Source: Neolewinella aurantiaca (GTDB taxonomy: Bacteria > Bacteroidota > Bacteroidia > Chitinophagales > Saprospiraceae). Taken from it: a DNA stretch of 64,000 bases. Positions 9,175-16,928 of this stretch are shown here, in pieces. Where the stretch lies: positions 124,001 through 188,000 of the forward strand of contig NZ_VOXD01000004.1 in NCBI RefSeq assembly GCF_008014675.1, given 5' to 3'. Positions within the stretch are counted from its first letter, which is position 1. Every line of letters begins with the position of its first letter. A model generated the notes under the pieces. It had not been told where the DNA came from, did not search any database, and worked only from the letters and a program-made list of their open reading frames with translations. A program made the translations under genes and the position numbers.

Positions 9175-9205
9175 TTTGTTAGTGGGCTTTGGCCGCCTAC
9201 CTTTG
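9175..9205 (+). promoter_or_regulatory. Bacteroidota promoter TTTG-N19-TACCTTTG
   Basis: TTTG at 9175-9178 and TACCTTTG at 9198-9205 are separated by 19 bases, an excellent fit to the -33/-7 consensus of this phylum. It should drive the GT2 gene that starts about 80-120 bp downstream. Confidence 0.7.
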
Positions 9206-9285
9206 TCGCTTTACGGGGTATACCTTAACCCTGCCGCTAAGCTAAGCATCATTGCAATATGGTTTAGCAGTTTTGATTTAAAGAG

Positions 9286-10209
9286 ATGATTTCCACGGAT
9301 TTTACCCAAAGCATTAACCCCCCCATGAACCTCCACGTCCTCCTCCCAACTCATAACCGACAAGACCTCCTCCGGCGTTGCCTCAACAGCCTGGAGCAGA
9401 TGGCCGTGGAATTCACCGGTGCAACCGTTCACGTAATCGAAAACGGGTCCGCAGTGGCGGAACAGATCGCCAATAGCTATCGGGATCGGTTACCCGTCAG
9501 GTACCACCATTTCGCTCAGGGCAATAAAAGTCTTGCCCTTAATGCTGTCGTACAGACGTTGCCGAAAGACAGTCTCCTCGTGTTCTTCGACGACGACGTA
9601 GCCGTTAGACCAGGAACCATAGCTGCCTTTAGGGCTGCAGGAGAAAAATACGGTCCTAAGCACTACTTCGGAGGTGTGCTCCACCCCGACTACGACGCAC
9701 CACCCTCAAAAGACGTAATTCCTTATTTGCCCCCATCAGCCCGGAAAATCGATCACTCTAATGGTACCGACTACCGTGAATTCGGCAAGTTCCGCTTTTT
9801 CATGGGCGCCATCTGGGCTTGCTTCCTCGAAGACCTGACGGGAGCGGGAAGCTTCGATAAGCAATTCGGACCCGGCGCAAGTTCCGGCGCCCGGGGGCAG
9901 GAAACCGATGCTCAACTCCGCCTTTATACTACGGGGTGTCAACCGGTATTTGTCCGCGCCGCAGCCGTAGATCACTACGTAGCTCCGCATATGGTGACCG
10001 CAGATTATGCCGTAGAGCGGATCTTCCTGGCCAGCATCCACAAAGGGGAACAGTGGCCGGGATTTGTACATACTTTGGGGATGCTGACAAAGTTGGCTTT
10101 CAGTTCATTACTGCTGCCCCTGCAACCCAACAGCGTCGGGCACCGTTACCGGATTGCTAAGGCTGCGGGCTACTTCCGTGGATTAGCCAAACGAAGCAAA
10201 GAAAAATAA
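9286..10209 (+). CDS. GT2 family glycosyltransferase
   Basis: A 307-residue GT-A fold glycosyltransferase. LLPTHNRQDLLRRCLNSLEQ is the family 2 N-terminus, LVFFDDDVAV carries the DXD-like acidic cluster, and MGAIWACFLEDL with a later acidic/basic segment forms the acceptor region. The frame contains two possible starts: ATG 9286 and ATG 9325. The family usually begins only a few residues before the first strand, which favours 9325 (MNLHVLLPTHNR). A run of seven C directly precedes that second ATG and would lie inside the coding region if 9286 is used. It probably completes the surface-glycan cluster; the sugar is unknown. Confidence 0.82.
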   Translation: MISTDFTQSINPPMNLHVLLPTHNRQDLLRRCLNSLEQMAVEFTGATVHVIENGSAVAEQIANSYRDRLPVRYHHFAQGNKSLALNAVVQTLPKDSLLVFFDDDVAVRPGTIAAFRAAGEKYGPKHYFGGVLHPDYDAPPSKDVIPYLPPSARKIDHSNGTDYREFGKFRFFMGAIWACFLEDLTGAGSFDKQFGPGASSGARGQETDAQLRLYTTGCQPVFVRAAAVDHYVAPHMVTADYAVERIFLASIHKGEQWPGFVHTLGMLTKLAFSSLLLPLQPNSVGHRYRIAKAAGYFRGLAKRSKEK

Positions 10210-10343
10210 CAGGGGGCAAGGCTTCGGGGTAAAACGAAGATTTTGCAAGGTAATGCTCTGATTCACGCTGTTTTCAGTCGCATGGGGGAGGGAGGCTTTG
10301 CTCTCTTTAGCCAGCCTGATCGTGTCGGAACAGCTTGCTTTAA

Positions 10344-10351
10344 TATCTTTA
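10344..10351 (+). promoter_or_regulatory. -7-like element immediately before the transporter start
   Basis: TATCTTTA resembles TAnnTTTG and ends four bases before the ATG at 10356. If used, the mRNA would be leaderless or nearly so. No clear -33 element was found. Confidence 0.4.
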
Positions 10352-10355
10352 TGAC

Positions 10356-11987
10356 ATGATCGAAGCCTTGGTTCAGTCCCCCTTGCTCTTATTATTCACC
10401 GTTATCGCTATTGGTTACGGCGTTGGTGAACTGCGTATTCGTGGCTTCAAACTTGGTGTGGCCGCCGTGCTTTTTGTTGGTCTGGCCTTCGGAGCGCTCA
10501 GCCCTGAGCTTACCATCACCCCCTTCATCATTACCCTGGGCCTGGCCATTTTCGTGTATACGATCGGGTTAAGCTCAGCTTCGGGGTTCTTTGCGAGTTT
10601 CAGGAGGCACGGTTTCAACGATGTATATTTTGCCTTGTTCTCGGTCCTCGTTTCCGGAGGCCTATCCTGGTTAATCGGCCGGTGGTTGGGGTTCGATGCT
10701 GCTCTGACGGGAGGTTTGTATGCCGGTGCTTCTACCAATACCCCGGCGTTGGCGGGGCTGCTAGATGCGATTCAGCGGGGCGGGGCCGCAGGTGCAGTGG
10801 AAGCTGTAAGCAAGCAGGCGGTAGTCGGCTATTCTCTGGCGTACCCTATGGGCGTACTTGGCGTTATGCTCGGAATACTTCTGATGGAAAAGCTCTTTAA
10901 GGTAAGTTATGCCGACGAAGCAGAAAGCCTGCAAAACGAATATCCCCTCGGAGAAGACCTCACCAGCCGTACCGTAGACGTGGAACATCCCGACATCATC
11001 GGGAAAAGCCTCCGTGAATTCCTGCGCGGAAAGGATGCACGAGTCGCCTTCGGAAGAATCCAGCATAAAGATAAAATGACCCTCTCCAACTGGGACACCA
11101 TCCCCAGGGCCGGAGACCGTCTTGTACTGGTCGGTACCGAAGAGGCGATTGCCGAAGCAGCGGCCAACATCGGCCCTCTGGCCGAAATCCAACTGTCTTA
11201 CGATCGCACGGTTTTCGATGTTCGCCGCATTTTTATCTCCAACGACGAAATCGCGGGCAAAACGATCGCAAGTCTCAACCTGCAGGAACGTTTCAATCTA
11301 CTCATCACCCGCGTTCAACGCGGGGATATGGACCTGCTCGCCACCGGAGATACCGTCCTCGAACTCGGAGACCGGATCCTGTTGGTCGCCCACCGGAGCG
11401 ATCTCCCCGAACTGTTCAAGGTGTTTGGCAACAGCTACGAAGCCCTGTCCCGTATCAACCTCCTGTCTTTCGGATTGGGAATTACCCTGGGCCTGCTACT
11501 GGGGATGATCGAAATTACCCTGCCAGGAGGTTATACCTTCAGCCTTGGCTACGCCGGCGGCCCGCTGATCGTAGCCCTCATCCTTGGGCAGCTCCGGCGT
11601 ACCGGCCCGGTGGTGTGGACGTTGCCCTACGGCGCCAATCTCACCCTGCGGCAGGTAGGGCTCATCTTCTTACTGGCAGGAATCGGCATCAGCTCGGGGC
11701 AGACTTTCTACCAAACCCTGATGACCGACCTGGGGTATAAGATTTTTCTGGCTGGCGGTGCCATTTCCGTACTGGCCACGATCACCACCATCGTGATCGG
11801 ACTCAAAGTGCTGAAGATTCCCTTTAGCTTCCTCAGCGGGATGGTCGGGAGCCAGCCCGCCGTTCTCGACTTTGCGGTAGAGCAGGCAGGTAATAAATAC
11901 CCCACCATCGGCTACACGCGGCTGCTGCCGGTCGTCCTGATCGGAAAGATTCTGGCCGTGCAAATCCTGTACAACCTGATGGGGTGA
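10356..11987 (+). CDS. AspT/YidE/YbjL family transporter with two TrkA-C domains
   Basis: A 543-residue membrane protein with the architecture of the aspartate:alanine antiporter-like family. About five transmembrane segments (residues 8-180) are followed by two cytosolic TrkA-C (RCK_C) regulatory domains (about 205-285 and 290-375), then a second hydrophobic block of about five segments. The paired membrane halves share small-residue motifs (GLYAGASTNTPALAG and GMVGSQPAVLDFA), as expected of the internal duplication in this family. Substrate is unknown; relatives exchange aspartate and alanine or transport other carboxylates. The stop codon lies one base from the stop of the convergent LamG gene. 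An interspersed-element-like word (10777-10796) encodes GGAAGA in the first hydrophobic half. Confidence 0.85.
   Translation: MIEALVQSPLLLLFTVIAIGYGVGELRIRGFKLGVAAVLFVGLAFGALSPELTITPFIITLGLAIFVYTIGLSSASGFFASFRRHGFNDVYFALFSVLVSGGLSWLIGRWLGFDAALTGGLYAGASTNTPALAGLLDAIQRGGAAGAVEAVSKQAVVGYSLAYPMGVLGVMLGILLMEKLFKVSYADEAESLQNEYPLGEDLTSRTVDVEHPDIIGKSLREFLRGKDARVAFGRIQHKDKMTLSNWDTIPRAGDRLVLVGTEEAIAEAAANIGPLAEIQLSYDRTVFDVRRIFISNDEIAGKTIASLNLQERFNLLITRVQRGDMDLLATGDTVLELGDRILLVAHRSDLPELFKVFGNSYEALSRINLLSFGLGITLGLLLGMIEITLPGGYTFSLGYAGGPLIVALILGQLRRTGPVVWTLPYGANLTLRQVGLIFLLAGIGISSGQTFYQTLMTDLGYKIFLAGGAISVLATITTIVIGLKVLKIPFSFLSGMVGSQPAVLDFAVEQAGNKYPTIGYTRLLPVVLIGKILAVQILYNLMG
10777..10796 (-). repeat. Interspersed GC element, partial copy R3 (coding)
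   Basis: Reads GGCGGGGCCGCAGGTGCA on the plus strand, one or two changes from the consensus, and encodes Gly-Gly-Ala-Ala-Gly-Ala in the transporter. Confidence 0.4.
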
Positions 11988-11988
11988 T

Positions 11989-13491
11989 TTAACGGACCAA
12001 GGCAAAACTACCACCTTCTTCCTTTAGCTCTCCGTTGAGCCGGAACCGCATCAGATAGAGGTAACTACCCGTTTCCTGAGGCTCGCCGCCAATGGAACCG
12101 TCCCAAATCAGGTCCGGATTGTCGGAGGAGAAAATTTTCTGGCCCCACCGGTTAAAGATCAATAGGGTATAATTCTCTACCGACCCGTTGTAATAGAGGC
12201 GAAACTCGTCGTTCACATTGTCTCCGTTGGGAGTAATCAGTTCGGGTATCGCGTAATCGCCAGCGCAGGCCTCGATGATCACGGCTACTGCGGCAGTCAG
12301 CGTGTCGCAGTTGGCGTCGTCGATGAAGGTGACAACGTACTCACCGGATATTGCACCCTCCAACCTCAGCACTGCACCTGCGGCCGCGCCCATGTCAGGA
12401 AACGCCAAAGTATATGTTCCACTGACCCCGGGAGTACGCGAAGCAGCGTTGAGCACAAGTTCATCTTCTGAACAAAGTGCAGTTTCGCCCTCAATAAAAA
12501 TGCTGTTGTCTGAAGGGCTGAGGCTGATTTCAATCGTATCCGTCAGAAAGCGGCACGCTTCGGTTTCAACGATCACGCTGTACGCGCCGGGACTCGTTAT
12601 TCCCGTCGTGATGCTGGTGTCTCCCGTGCTCCACATGACGGATTTGTACCCGATGTCGGGCAAGGAGAGGGTCGCCGAAGGTGAAATACAGGTTAGAGGT
12701 TCCGCTTCAATGGGCACCGCAAAGGTGTCATATTCCGCAGGTGAAGTAATGTACGGGGTTCCGTTACCGGCTCCCATCGGGACCGCGTGAGAAGGATTGT
12801 CGATAATCGCTTTATTCACCAGGGTCAGGGCGTTGCCGGTTCCGGTATCTTCCATGTCCAGATACAGCGCAAGGTTTGTTTCGTTACCGGAAAGCGGGGC
12901 GCCCATGCGGCTGTTGATGTCCCCGGCTGAGAGTGCCGCCGACCAGACGCGAAGCTCGTCCATCAAACCGGAGTAGTACGCAAAGAAACTTCGGTCCAGA
13001 GCTTGGTAAACCCCGATCCTGAGTGGTTCATTACTGTTGATTGGCAGGCCAAAACTCCCACTGATGTAGGTCGCTGCACGCTCAATTCCGTCTACGTAGA
13101 GCTTGATGTCGGTCGGGCTGTGAACGACCGCGACATGATGAAATGTGCCGGGCGTGATGAGTTGGTCCGTGGTTTCGAACTGATTGGGCGTATTGCAGTT
13201 GCCGTTTTTCGAAAATGTGTACAGAAGTCGTTGCTCACGTACCGACAACGTGTAGGCGTATTCTTGCTGGCACCATTCTTTTGCTACGATCATGCGATTA
13301 CCATCGTCACAATTCGGATTGATCCAGGCTTCGACCGTCAGGCCGTTCTGGAAATCGAGCCTGTCGTCGTCTGCTATTTCGAAGAAATTGGTGCAGCCAT
13401 CCAGGAGGAGGGAGTTATTCGTTTGCGCTCTCAATGATAAGGAAAAGAAGAGGCTGGCAGTTAGAAGCAGTAAAACTCTGGTGGTCATCAA
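11989..13491 (-). CDS. Secreted LamG-domain protein with T9SS type B sorting domain
   Basis: A 500-residue secreted protein. A signal peptide (MMTTRVLLLLTASLFFSLSL) is followed by a LamG/concanavalin A-like domain (about residues 25-230; FEIADDDRLDFQNGLTVEAW and LYVDGIERA are diagnostic), an Ig-like middle region with paired cysteines, and a C-terminal domain with ELITPNGDNVNDEF, IFNRWGQKIF and GSYLYLMRF. The last is the gliding-motility-type C-terminal (CHU_C, type B) sorting domain recognised by the T9SS. The protein should be exported and bound at the cell surface, perhaps binding glycans. The gene is alone on the minus strand. An interspersed element lies inside it (12372-12391) and another 34 bp before its start. 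Confidence 0.88.
   Translation of the reverse strand: MMTTRVLLLLTASLFFSLSLRAQTNNSLLLDGCTNFFEIADDDRLDFQNGLTVEAWINPNCDDGNRMIVAKEWCQQEYAYTLSVREQRLLYTFSKNGNCNTPNQFETTDQLITPGTFHHVAVVHSPTDIKLYVDGIERAATYISGSFGLPINSNEPLRIGVYQALDRSFFAYYSGLMDELRVWSAALSAGDINSRMGAPLSGNETNLALYLDMEDTGTGNALTLVNKAIIDNPSHAVPMGAGNGTPYITSPAEYDTFAVPIEAEPLTCISPSATLSLPDIGYKSVMWSTGDTSITTGITSPGAYSVIVETEACRFLTDTIEISLSPSDNSIFIEGETALCSEDELVLNAASRTPGVSGTYTLAFPDMGAAAGAVLRLEGAISGEYVVTFIDDANCDTLTAAVAVIIEACAGDYAIPELITPNGDNVNDEFRLYYNGSVENYTLLIFNRWGQKIFSSDNPDLIWDGSIGGEPQETGSYLYLMRFRLNGELKEEGGSFALVR
12372..12391 (+). repeat. Interspersed GC element, copy R4 (coding)
   Basis: Perfect 18-base core TGCACCTGCGGCCGCGCC. In the minus-strand gene it is read as Gly-Ala-Ala-Ala-Gly-Ala. 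Confidence 0.75.
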
Positions 13492-13524
13492 TGGGGTGAT
13501 TTAGTGGAAGAGCGCTGAGCTGAT

Positions 13525-13545
13525 GCGGCGCGAACGCAGGTGCAG
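13525..13545 (-). repeat. Interspersed GC element, copy R5 (intergenic)
   Basis: On the minus strand this reads CTGCACCTGCGTTCGCGCC. It lies 34 bp upstream of the LamG gene start and in the same direction. Confidence 0.7.
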
Positions 13546-13571
13546 GGAAGGGTAAAAGGAGCAGTATAATA

Positions 13572-13610
13572 AAAGCCCCCATCAGTACTGAAACTGATGG
13601 GGGCTTTTTC
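13572..13610. terminator. Rho-independent terminator, usable on both strands
   Basis: Sixteen-base complementary arms (AAAAGCCCCCATCAGT and its complement) around a six-base loop, with T-tracts on both strands. It lies downstream of the minus-strand sigma factor gene. Confidence 0.85.
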
Positions 13611-13796
13611 ATTTTCCATTGCCGTTGGCTCAACCTCCTTCGGGTAAAACCTCAATTCCGGGATGGTTTGAATACGGTTAACTCCGCTGAGCCGGTCAAC
13701 AGAAACTGAGGGTGCAACCTGAATTTCTGAGGGGGTGGGGTGGAAAAAGGATGCGCTGCCCGGGCGTTGCCGCGCCACGGGCCAGCGACTTGTATC

Positions 13797-14378
13797 TTAC
13801 TGGAGTGCGATTTGCTTCTCGTCGATCATTTTGCGCATATTGATCAGAGCGTAGCGCATACGGCCAAGAGCAGTATTGATGGAAACGCGGGTGAGTTTAG
13901 CGATTTCCTTGAAGCTCATGTCGGCGTAGTGACGCAGAATCACGACCTCGCGCTGCTCGGGAGGGAGAGCGTCTACGAGGTTGCGCACTTTGTCGTGGGT
14001 TTGGCTCCGGATCATGTCCGCCTCGGCATTGCGCTCGGGGCTTTGGAGTACATCGAAGATGTTGAAGGTCTCCGTCTGGCCGACCTTGGGGCGGCGCTTA
14101 TGGCGACGGAAAGAGTCTACGCACATGTTGTAGCTGATGCGCATGGCCCACTGGAGGAACTTGCCTTCGTGGTTGTATTTGCCGCGGCGCAGGGTATCGA
14201 TGATTTTGATGAACACCTCCTGGAAGATGTCCTCAGCCTGGCTGTGGTCTTTGGTGAAGAGATAGATGCTGGTGTAGATCTTCTGTTGGTGGCGGCCGAG
14301 GAGTTCCTCGAACGCACGATCTTCACCAGAAAGGTATTGGGTGATCAGTTCCTGATCATTCAGCGACTTAAAGTCCAT
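13797..14378 (-). CDS. ECF-type RNA polymerase sigma factor
   Basis: A 193-residue sigma-70 family protein of the extracytoplasmic function type. Region 2 is seen in LGRHQQKIYTSIYLFTKDHSQAEDIFQEVF and the following promoter-melting segment WAMRISYNMCVDSFRRHKR. Region 4 (helix-turn-helix, about residues 130-180) contains LPPEQREVVILRHYADMSFKEIA and ends in RVSINTALGRMRYAL. I chose ATG 14378 because the family starts close to MDFKSLNDQELI; an upstream ATG (14429) would add 17 residues without similarity. No anti-sigma gene is adjacent, so control must lie elsewhere or be transcriptional. A good promoter (TTTG-N21-TATCTTTG, minus strand) lies 139 bp upstream. Confidence 0.9.
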   Translation of the reverse strand: MDFKSLNDQELITQYLSGEDRAFEELLGRHQQKIYTSIYLFTKDHSQAEDIFQEVFIKIIDTLRRGKYNHEGKFLQWAMRISYNMCVDSFRRHKRRPKVGQTETFNIFDVLQSPERNAEADMIRSQTHDKVRNLVDALPPEQREVVILRHYADMSFKEIAKLTRVSINTALGRMRYALINMRKMIDEKQIALQ

Positions 14379-14516
14379 AACTAACGTGTTATACAATCTT
14401 GGGATTATTCCCGAAGGAAAGCCATTCAATTCTGGCAGGAGTTAGTGTAGACTTGCTTTATAGGAGTCGCTTTTAATTAGAGGGATGTTGACAAACCGAT
14501 TTGTTCGGCTGTAACC

Positions 14517-14549
14517 CAAAGATAAGGCACACTTTTTTAGAATCACAAA
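14517..14549 (-). promoter_or_regulatory. Promoter of the ECF sigma factor gene
   Basis: On the minus strand, TTTG (14549-14546) and TATCTTTG (14524-14517) are separated by 21 bases, matching the Bacteroidota consensus. The leader would be about 130 bases. Confidence 0.65.
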
Positions 14550-14784
14550 CTTTATAGTGTCAGCTACTTGTCTTTAACGGCTCTTTAACGTAGAAGGGCG
14601 TCAAATTTATTGACAAAGCTGATTTTTGTTGCGGTCTGTAAGGTTTTTACGGTGCTTGGCAGAATTTTATATGTTCACTGTTTTTTTTGTTGCAGGGCAA
14701 TATTTTTTACGGAGACTACGGTGTGGAGATCAGATTCGGGAGACAACATTCTTTCTCTTGCTGGCAACTTTTGACGTCGTTTTG

Positions 14785-14792
14785 TAGTTTTG
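14785..14792 (+). promoter_or_regulatory. -7 promoter element of phoH
   Basis: TAGTTTTG matches TAnnTTTG. The transcription start would fall near 14799, which argues that translation starts at ATG 14825 rather than at the upstream in-frame ATGs. Confidence 0.5.
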
Positions 14793-14824
14793 AACCCATG
14801 CATGAGTTGCCAATAAAGGCAGCT

Positions 14825-15886
14825 ATGGAAACTATTATTCATTTGAGCGAAATCGTACTATCCATCGGCGGGGTTGACCCGGTTGCCCTTCTGGGCGAGA
14901 ACAATAAGAAGCTTAACCAGATTCGGGCTGCCTACCCGGAAACCACCATAACCCAGCGGGGTACCAAGGTGAAGGTGAGTGGAGATAAAAGCGAAGCACA
15001 GCAGATAAAGCATCATTTTGAGTTGATGATGAGGTTGCTGGAGGATAACCGCGAGTTGAACAACCAGACCATCGATGACATTCTGGCCGGAGAAAATCCC
15101 TTTATTACCAAGCTCGGCAACGGAGCTTCCAACAAGACCATAGTATATGGTCGTAACGGTAAGCCGATCAAGGCCCGTACTGCCAACCAGGCCAAGCTTG
15201 TTGAAGCTGCTGAGAAAAACGACATCGTTTTTGCCCTCGGACCTGCAGGAACGGGTAAAACGTATACCGCAGTAGCACTGGCGGTACGTGCGCTCAAAAA
15301 TAAAGCCGTTAAAAAGATCATCCTTACCCGGCCGGCGGTAGAGGCTGGCGAAAGCCTGGGCTTTCTGCCCGGAGACCTTCAGGATAAGATTGATCCCTAT
15401 CTGCGCCCGCTCTACGACGCTCTGGACGATATGATTCCCGCCGAGAAACAGGCCCGGTTTCGTGAAGACCGTACAATTGAAATCGCACCGCTGGCCTACA
15501 TGCGCGGCCGGACGCTGGACAACTGCTTCGTGATTATGGATGAAGCCCAGAACACGACGACGAGCCAGATAAAAATGTTCCTTACCCGTCTCGGTCCGTC
15601 GGCCAAGGCAATCATTACCGGCGATTTGAGTCAGGTCGATTTGCCGCGCAACCAACAATCCGGTCTACGCAGAGCGGTTAACCTGCTCAGCCCGATCAAA
15701 GGAATCGGTACTGTTCGGCTTACTGCAGACGATGTGGTTCGTCACCGCCTGGTTAAATCGATCATCAAAGCATATGATGCTGCGGATGAAGCCGAAGGCA
15801 GGGGCCGCTTCACGGCCCGTGATGAAAATACTTTCGAAAGCCTGGGGGCACCTGGCCGTAGCAGAAAGGACCAAAATGAAGGGTAA
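14825..15886 (+). CDS. phoH: PhoH family protein (ATPase)
   Basis: A 353-residue PhoH-like NTPase. After an N-terminal region with a KH-like segment (residues about 10-75), the P-loop ATPase carries Walker A GPAGTGKT (about 139-146), the PhoH block RPAVEAGESLGFLPGDL, and Walker B VIMDEAQNTT with TGDLSQVDLP. PhoH proteins are cytoplasmic ATPases linked to RNA metabolism and phosphate or stress responses; their exact reaction is unsettled. The start METIIHLSEI is chosen by family length and by the -7 element 33 bp upstream. The gene is divergent from the ECF sigma gene and is followed by a strong terminator. Confidence 0.9.
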   Translation: METIIHLSEIVLSIGGVDPVALLGENNKKLNQIRAAYPETTITQRGTKVKVSGDKSEAQQIKHHFELMMRLLEDNRELNNQTIDDILAGENPFITKLGNGASNKTIVYGRNGKPIKARTANQAKLVEAAEKNDIVFALGPAGTGKTYTAVALAVRALKNKAVKKIILTRPAVEAGESLGFLPGDLQDKIDPYLRPLYDALDDMIPAEKQARFREDRTIEIAPLAYMRGRTLDNCFVIMDEAQNTTTSQIKMFLTRLGPSAKAIITGDLSQVDLPRNQQSGLRRAVNLLSPIKGIGTVRLTADDVVRHRLVKSIIKAYDAADEAEGRGRFTARDENTFESLGAPGRSRKDQNEG

Positions 15887-15934
15887 ATAAAACCCTTTTA
15901 ATAGCGTTTTGGAGCACAAAGTGCTTACAAAATG

Positions 15935-15970
15935 AAAGAAAGTCAATGGTGTAAACCATTGGCTTTCTTT
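15935..15970 (+). terminator. Rho-independent terminator after phoH
   Basis: Sixteen-base arms (AAAGAAAGTCAATGGT and a near-perfect complement) around the loop GTAA, followed by a T-rich stretch. It separates phoH from the tandem peptide island. Confidence 0.75.
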
Positions 15971-16005
15971 GTTTTATGATGAAATTTTGGGGAAAACAGA
16001 TATTT

Positions 16006-16071
16006 CTTCATGCTTTTGGAGGCTGTTTTTTGACCCTGCGAAAAAGTTATTGTGTCCCGACATTTGTACCA
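16006..16071 (+). promoter_or_regulatory. Putative control element, left copy, upstream of the tandem peptide array
   Basis: CTTCATGCTTTTG (16006-16018), six variable bases, then GTTTTTTGACCCTG (16025-16038). Twenty bases further is GACATTTG (16059-16066), a one-mismatch version of TAnnTTTG. The same two blocks with the same spacing recur at 18540-18602. It probably holds the promoter of the peptide array, perhaps with a regulator site. Confidence 0.55.
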
Positions 16072-16157
16072 GACAAGAACGGAAACGTAGTGATTATTTC
16101 TACAAGTAAAGCTACGATTTCTGGTCTCAACCCGTAATCACCCCTAAACAAAATTTG

Positions 16158-16200
16158 TCATGATCGACGATATCATGCTCTGATCCCCAGAGCGTACCAA
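16158..16200 (+). pseudogene. 5'-truncated remnant of a tandem peptide unit
   Basis: ATG ATC GAC GAT ATC ATG CTC TGA reads MIDDIML, similar to the last residues (IEDMIL) of the intact units, and the bases after the stop also resemble the spacer that follows each unit. It looks like the decayed end of an older unit. The palindrome CATGAT/ATCATG overlaps it. Confidence 0.35.
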
Positions 16201-16264
16201 CCTCTCATTGCCCTTACCGAAGGGTCGCATAACAACTTATCAACTTCTCTAAAATCAGTTCCTC

Positions 16265-16393
16265 ATGGACGCCATTCTCAACCTCCTTACTCCCGATCAG
16301 ATCGAATTCATCATCACCGCCTACGGCTCTGTTGTGGATTTCCTCACGATCCAGCAAACCACTTCCATCGCTATCGAAGACATGATCCTCTAA
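16265..16393 (+). CDS. Acidic 42-residue peptide, array unit 1
   Basis: A complete small frame, ATG to TAA, starting MDAILNLLTPDQIEF and ending SIAIEDMIL. The 42 residues include six acidic ones (Asp2, Asp11, Glu14, Asp25, Glu39, Asp40) and no Lys, Arg or His, the rest being mostly hydrophobic. There is no recognisable signal peptide or cysteine. I do not recognise the family. Conservation of frame, start and stop in three tandem units supports translation. Candidates are an intracellular protein-binding microprotein, a peptide signal read by the neighbouring helical protein, or a membrane-active peptide; none is proven. Confidence 0.6.
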   Translation: MDAILNLLTPDQIEFIITAYGSVVDFLTIQQTTSIAIEDMIL

Positions 16394-16445
16394 GGATTCT
16401 GCCCGGAAGACCACTCTCTCATCATAAACCTCTGACAAACCTCTT

Positions 16446-16574
16446 ATGGACGCCATTCTCAACCTCCTTACTCCCGATCAGATCGAATTCATCATCGCCA
16501 CCTACGGCTCTGTTGTGGATTTCCTCACGATCCAGCAAACCACTTCCATCGCTATCGAAGACATGATCCTCTAA
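16446..16574 (+). CDS. Acidic 42-residue peptide, array unit 2
   Basis: Same peptide as unit 1 except that Ile-Thr-Ala-Tyr becomes Ile-Ala-Thr-Tyr near the middle (two base changes that swap the two small residues). The reading frame is intact, with ATG in the same context (CTCTTATGGAC). Confidence 0.6.
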   Translation: MDAILNLLTPDQIEFIIATYGSVVDFLTIQQTTSIAIEDMIL

Positions 16575-16626
16575 GGATTCTGTCCGGAAGACCACTCTCT
16601 CATCACAAACCTCTGACAAACCTCTC

Positions 16627-16755
16627 ATGGACGCCATTCTCAACCTCCTTACTCCCGACCAGATCGAATTCATCATCACCGCCTACGGCTCTGTTGTGGA
16701 TTTCCTCACGATCCAGCAAACCACTTCCATCGCTATCGAAGACATGATCCTCTAA
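16627..16755 (+). CDS. Acidic 42-residue peptide, array unit 3
   Basis: Encodes the same peptide as unit 1; the only difference in the frame is a synonymous change in the Asp11 codon (GAT to GAC). Start and stop are intact. The following spacer begins like the others but then diverges. Confidence 0.6.
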   Translation: MDAILNLLTPDQIEFIITAYGSVVDFLTIQQTTSIAIEDMIL

Positions 16756-16802
16756 GGATTCTGCCCGGAAGACCGCTCTCCTATTGTAACCTCCTGTGGG
16801 AG

Positions 16803-16928
16803 GCTATTCTTAAGCTACTTACTCCCGACCAGATCTAATTCATCATCGCTACCTACGGCTCAGTCACCGACTGGTTTTCTGCCTACGGAAGCAATTGTTC
16901 TATTACTTTTCTGGACATGATGTTTTGA
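16803..16928 (+). pseudogene. Degenerate fourth array unit
   Basis: In frame it reads Ala-Ile-Leu-Lys-Leu-Leu-Thr-Pro-Asp-Gln-Ile then TAA, and continues past the stop as a diverged version of the peptide ending LDMMF and TGA. The ATG is missing. Its distal half lies antisense to the last 23 codons of the 527-residue protein gene. Confidence 0.6.

Larger units (their letters stand above)
16265..16928 (+). repeat. Tandem array, three 181-bp units plus a degenerate fourth
   Basis: Unit starts at 16265, 16446 and 16627 are exactly 181 bp apart. Each unit is a 129-bp open reading frame and a 52-bp spacer. Units 1 and 2 differ by two bases in the frame and units 1 and 3 by one; spacers differ by about three. 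The fourth unit is shifted by a shorter spacer, lacks the start codon and has an internal stop. The near-identity points to recent duplication. Confidence 0.9.

Noticed and set aside
16214-16679. Two minus-strand frames of 82 and 85 codons across the tandem array
   Set aside because: They run through unit boundaries and repeat the same text because the DNA is repeated. The plus-strand frames have one start and stop per unit and Thr/Ala-swap or synonymous changes, so they are the better reading.
16265-16755. CRISPR array
   Set aside because: The repeat unit is 181 bp, units encode the same peptide and there are no short repeats with unique spacers or cas genes.
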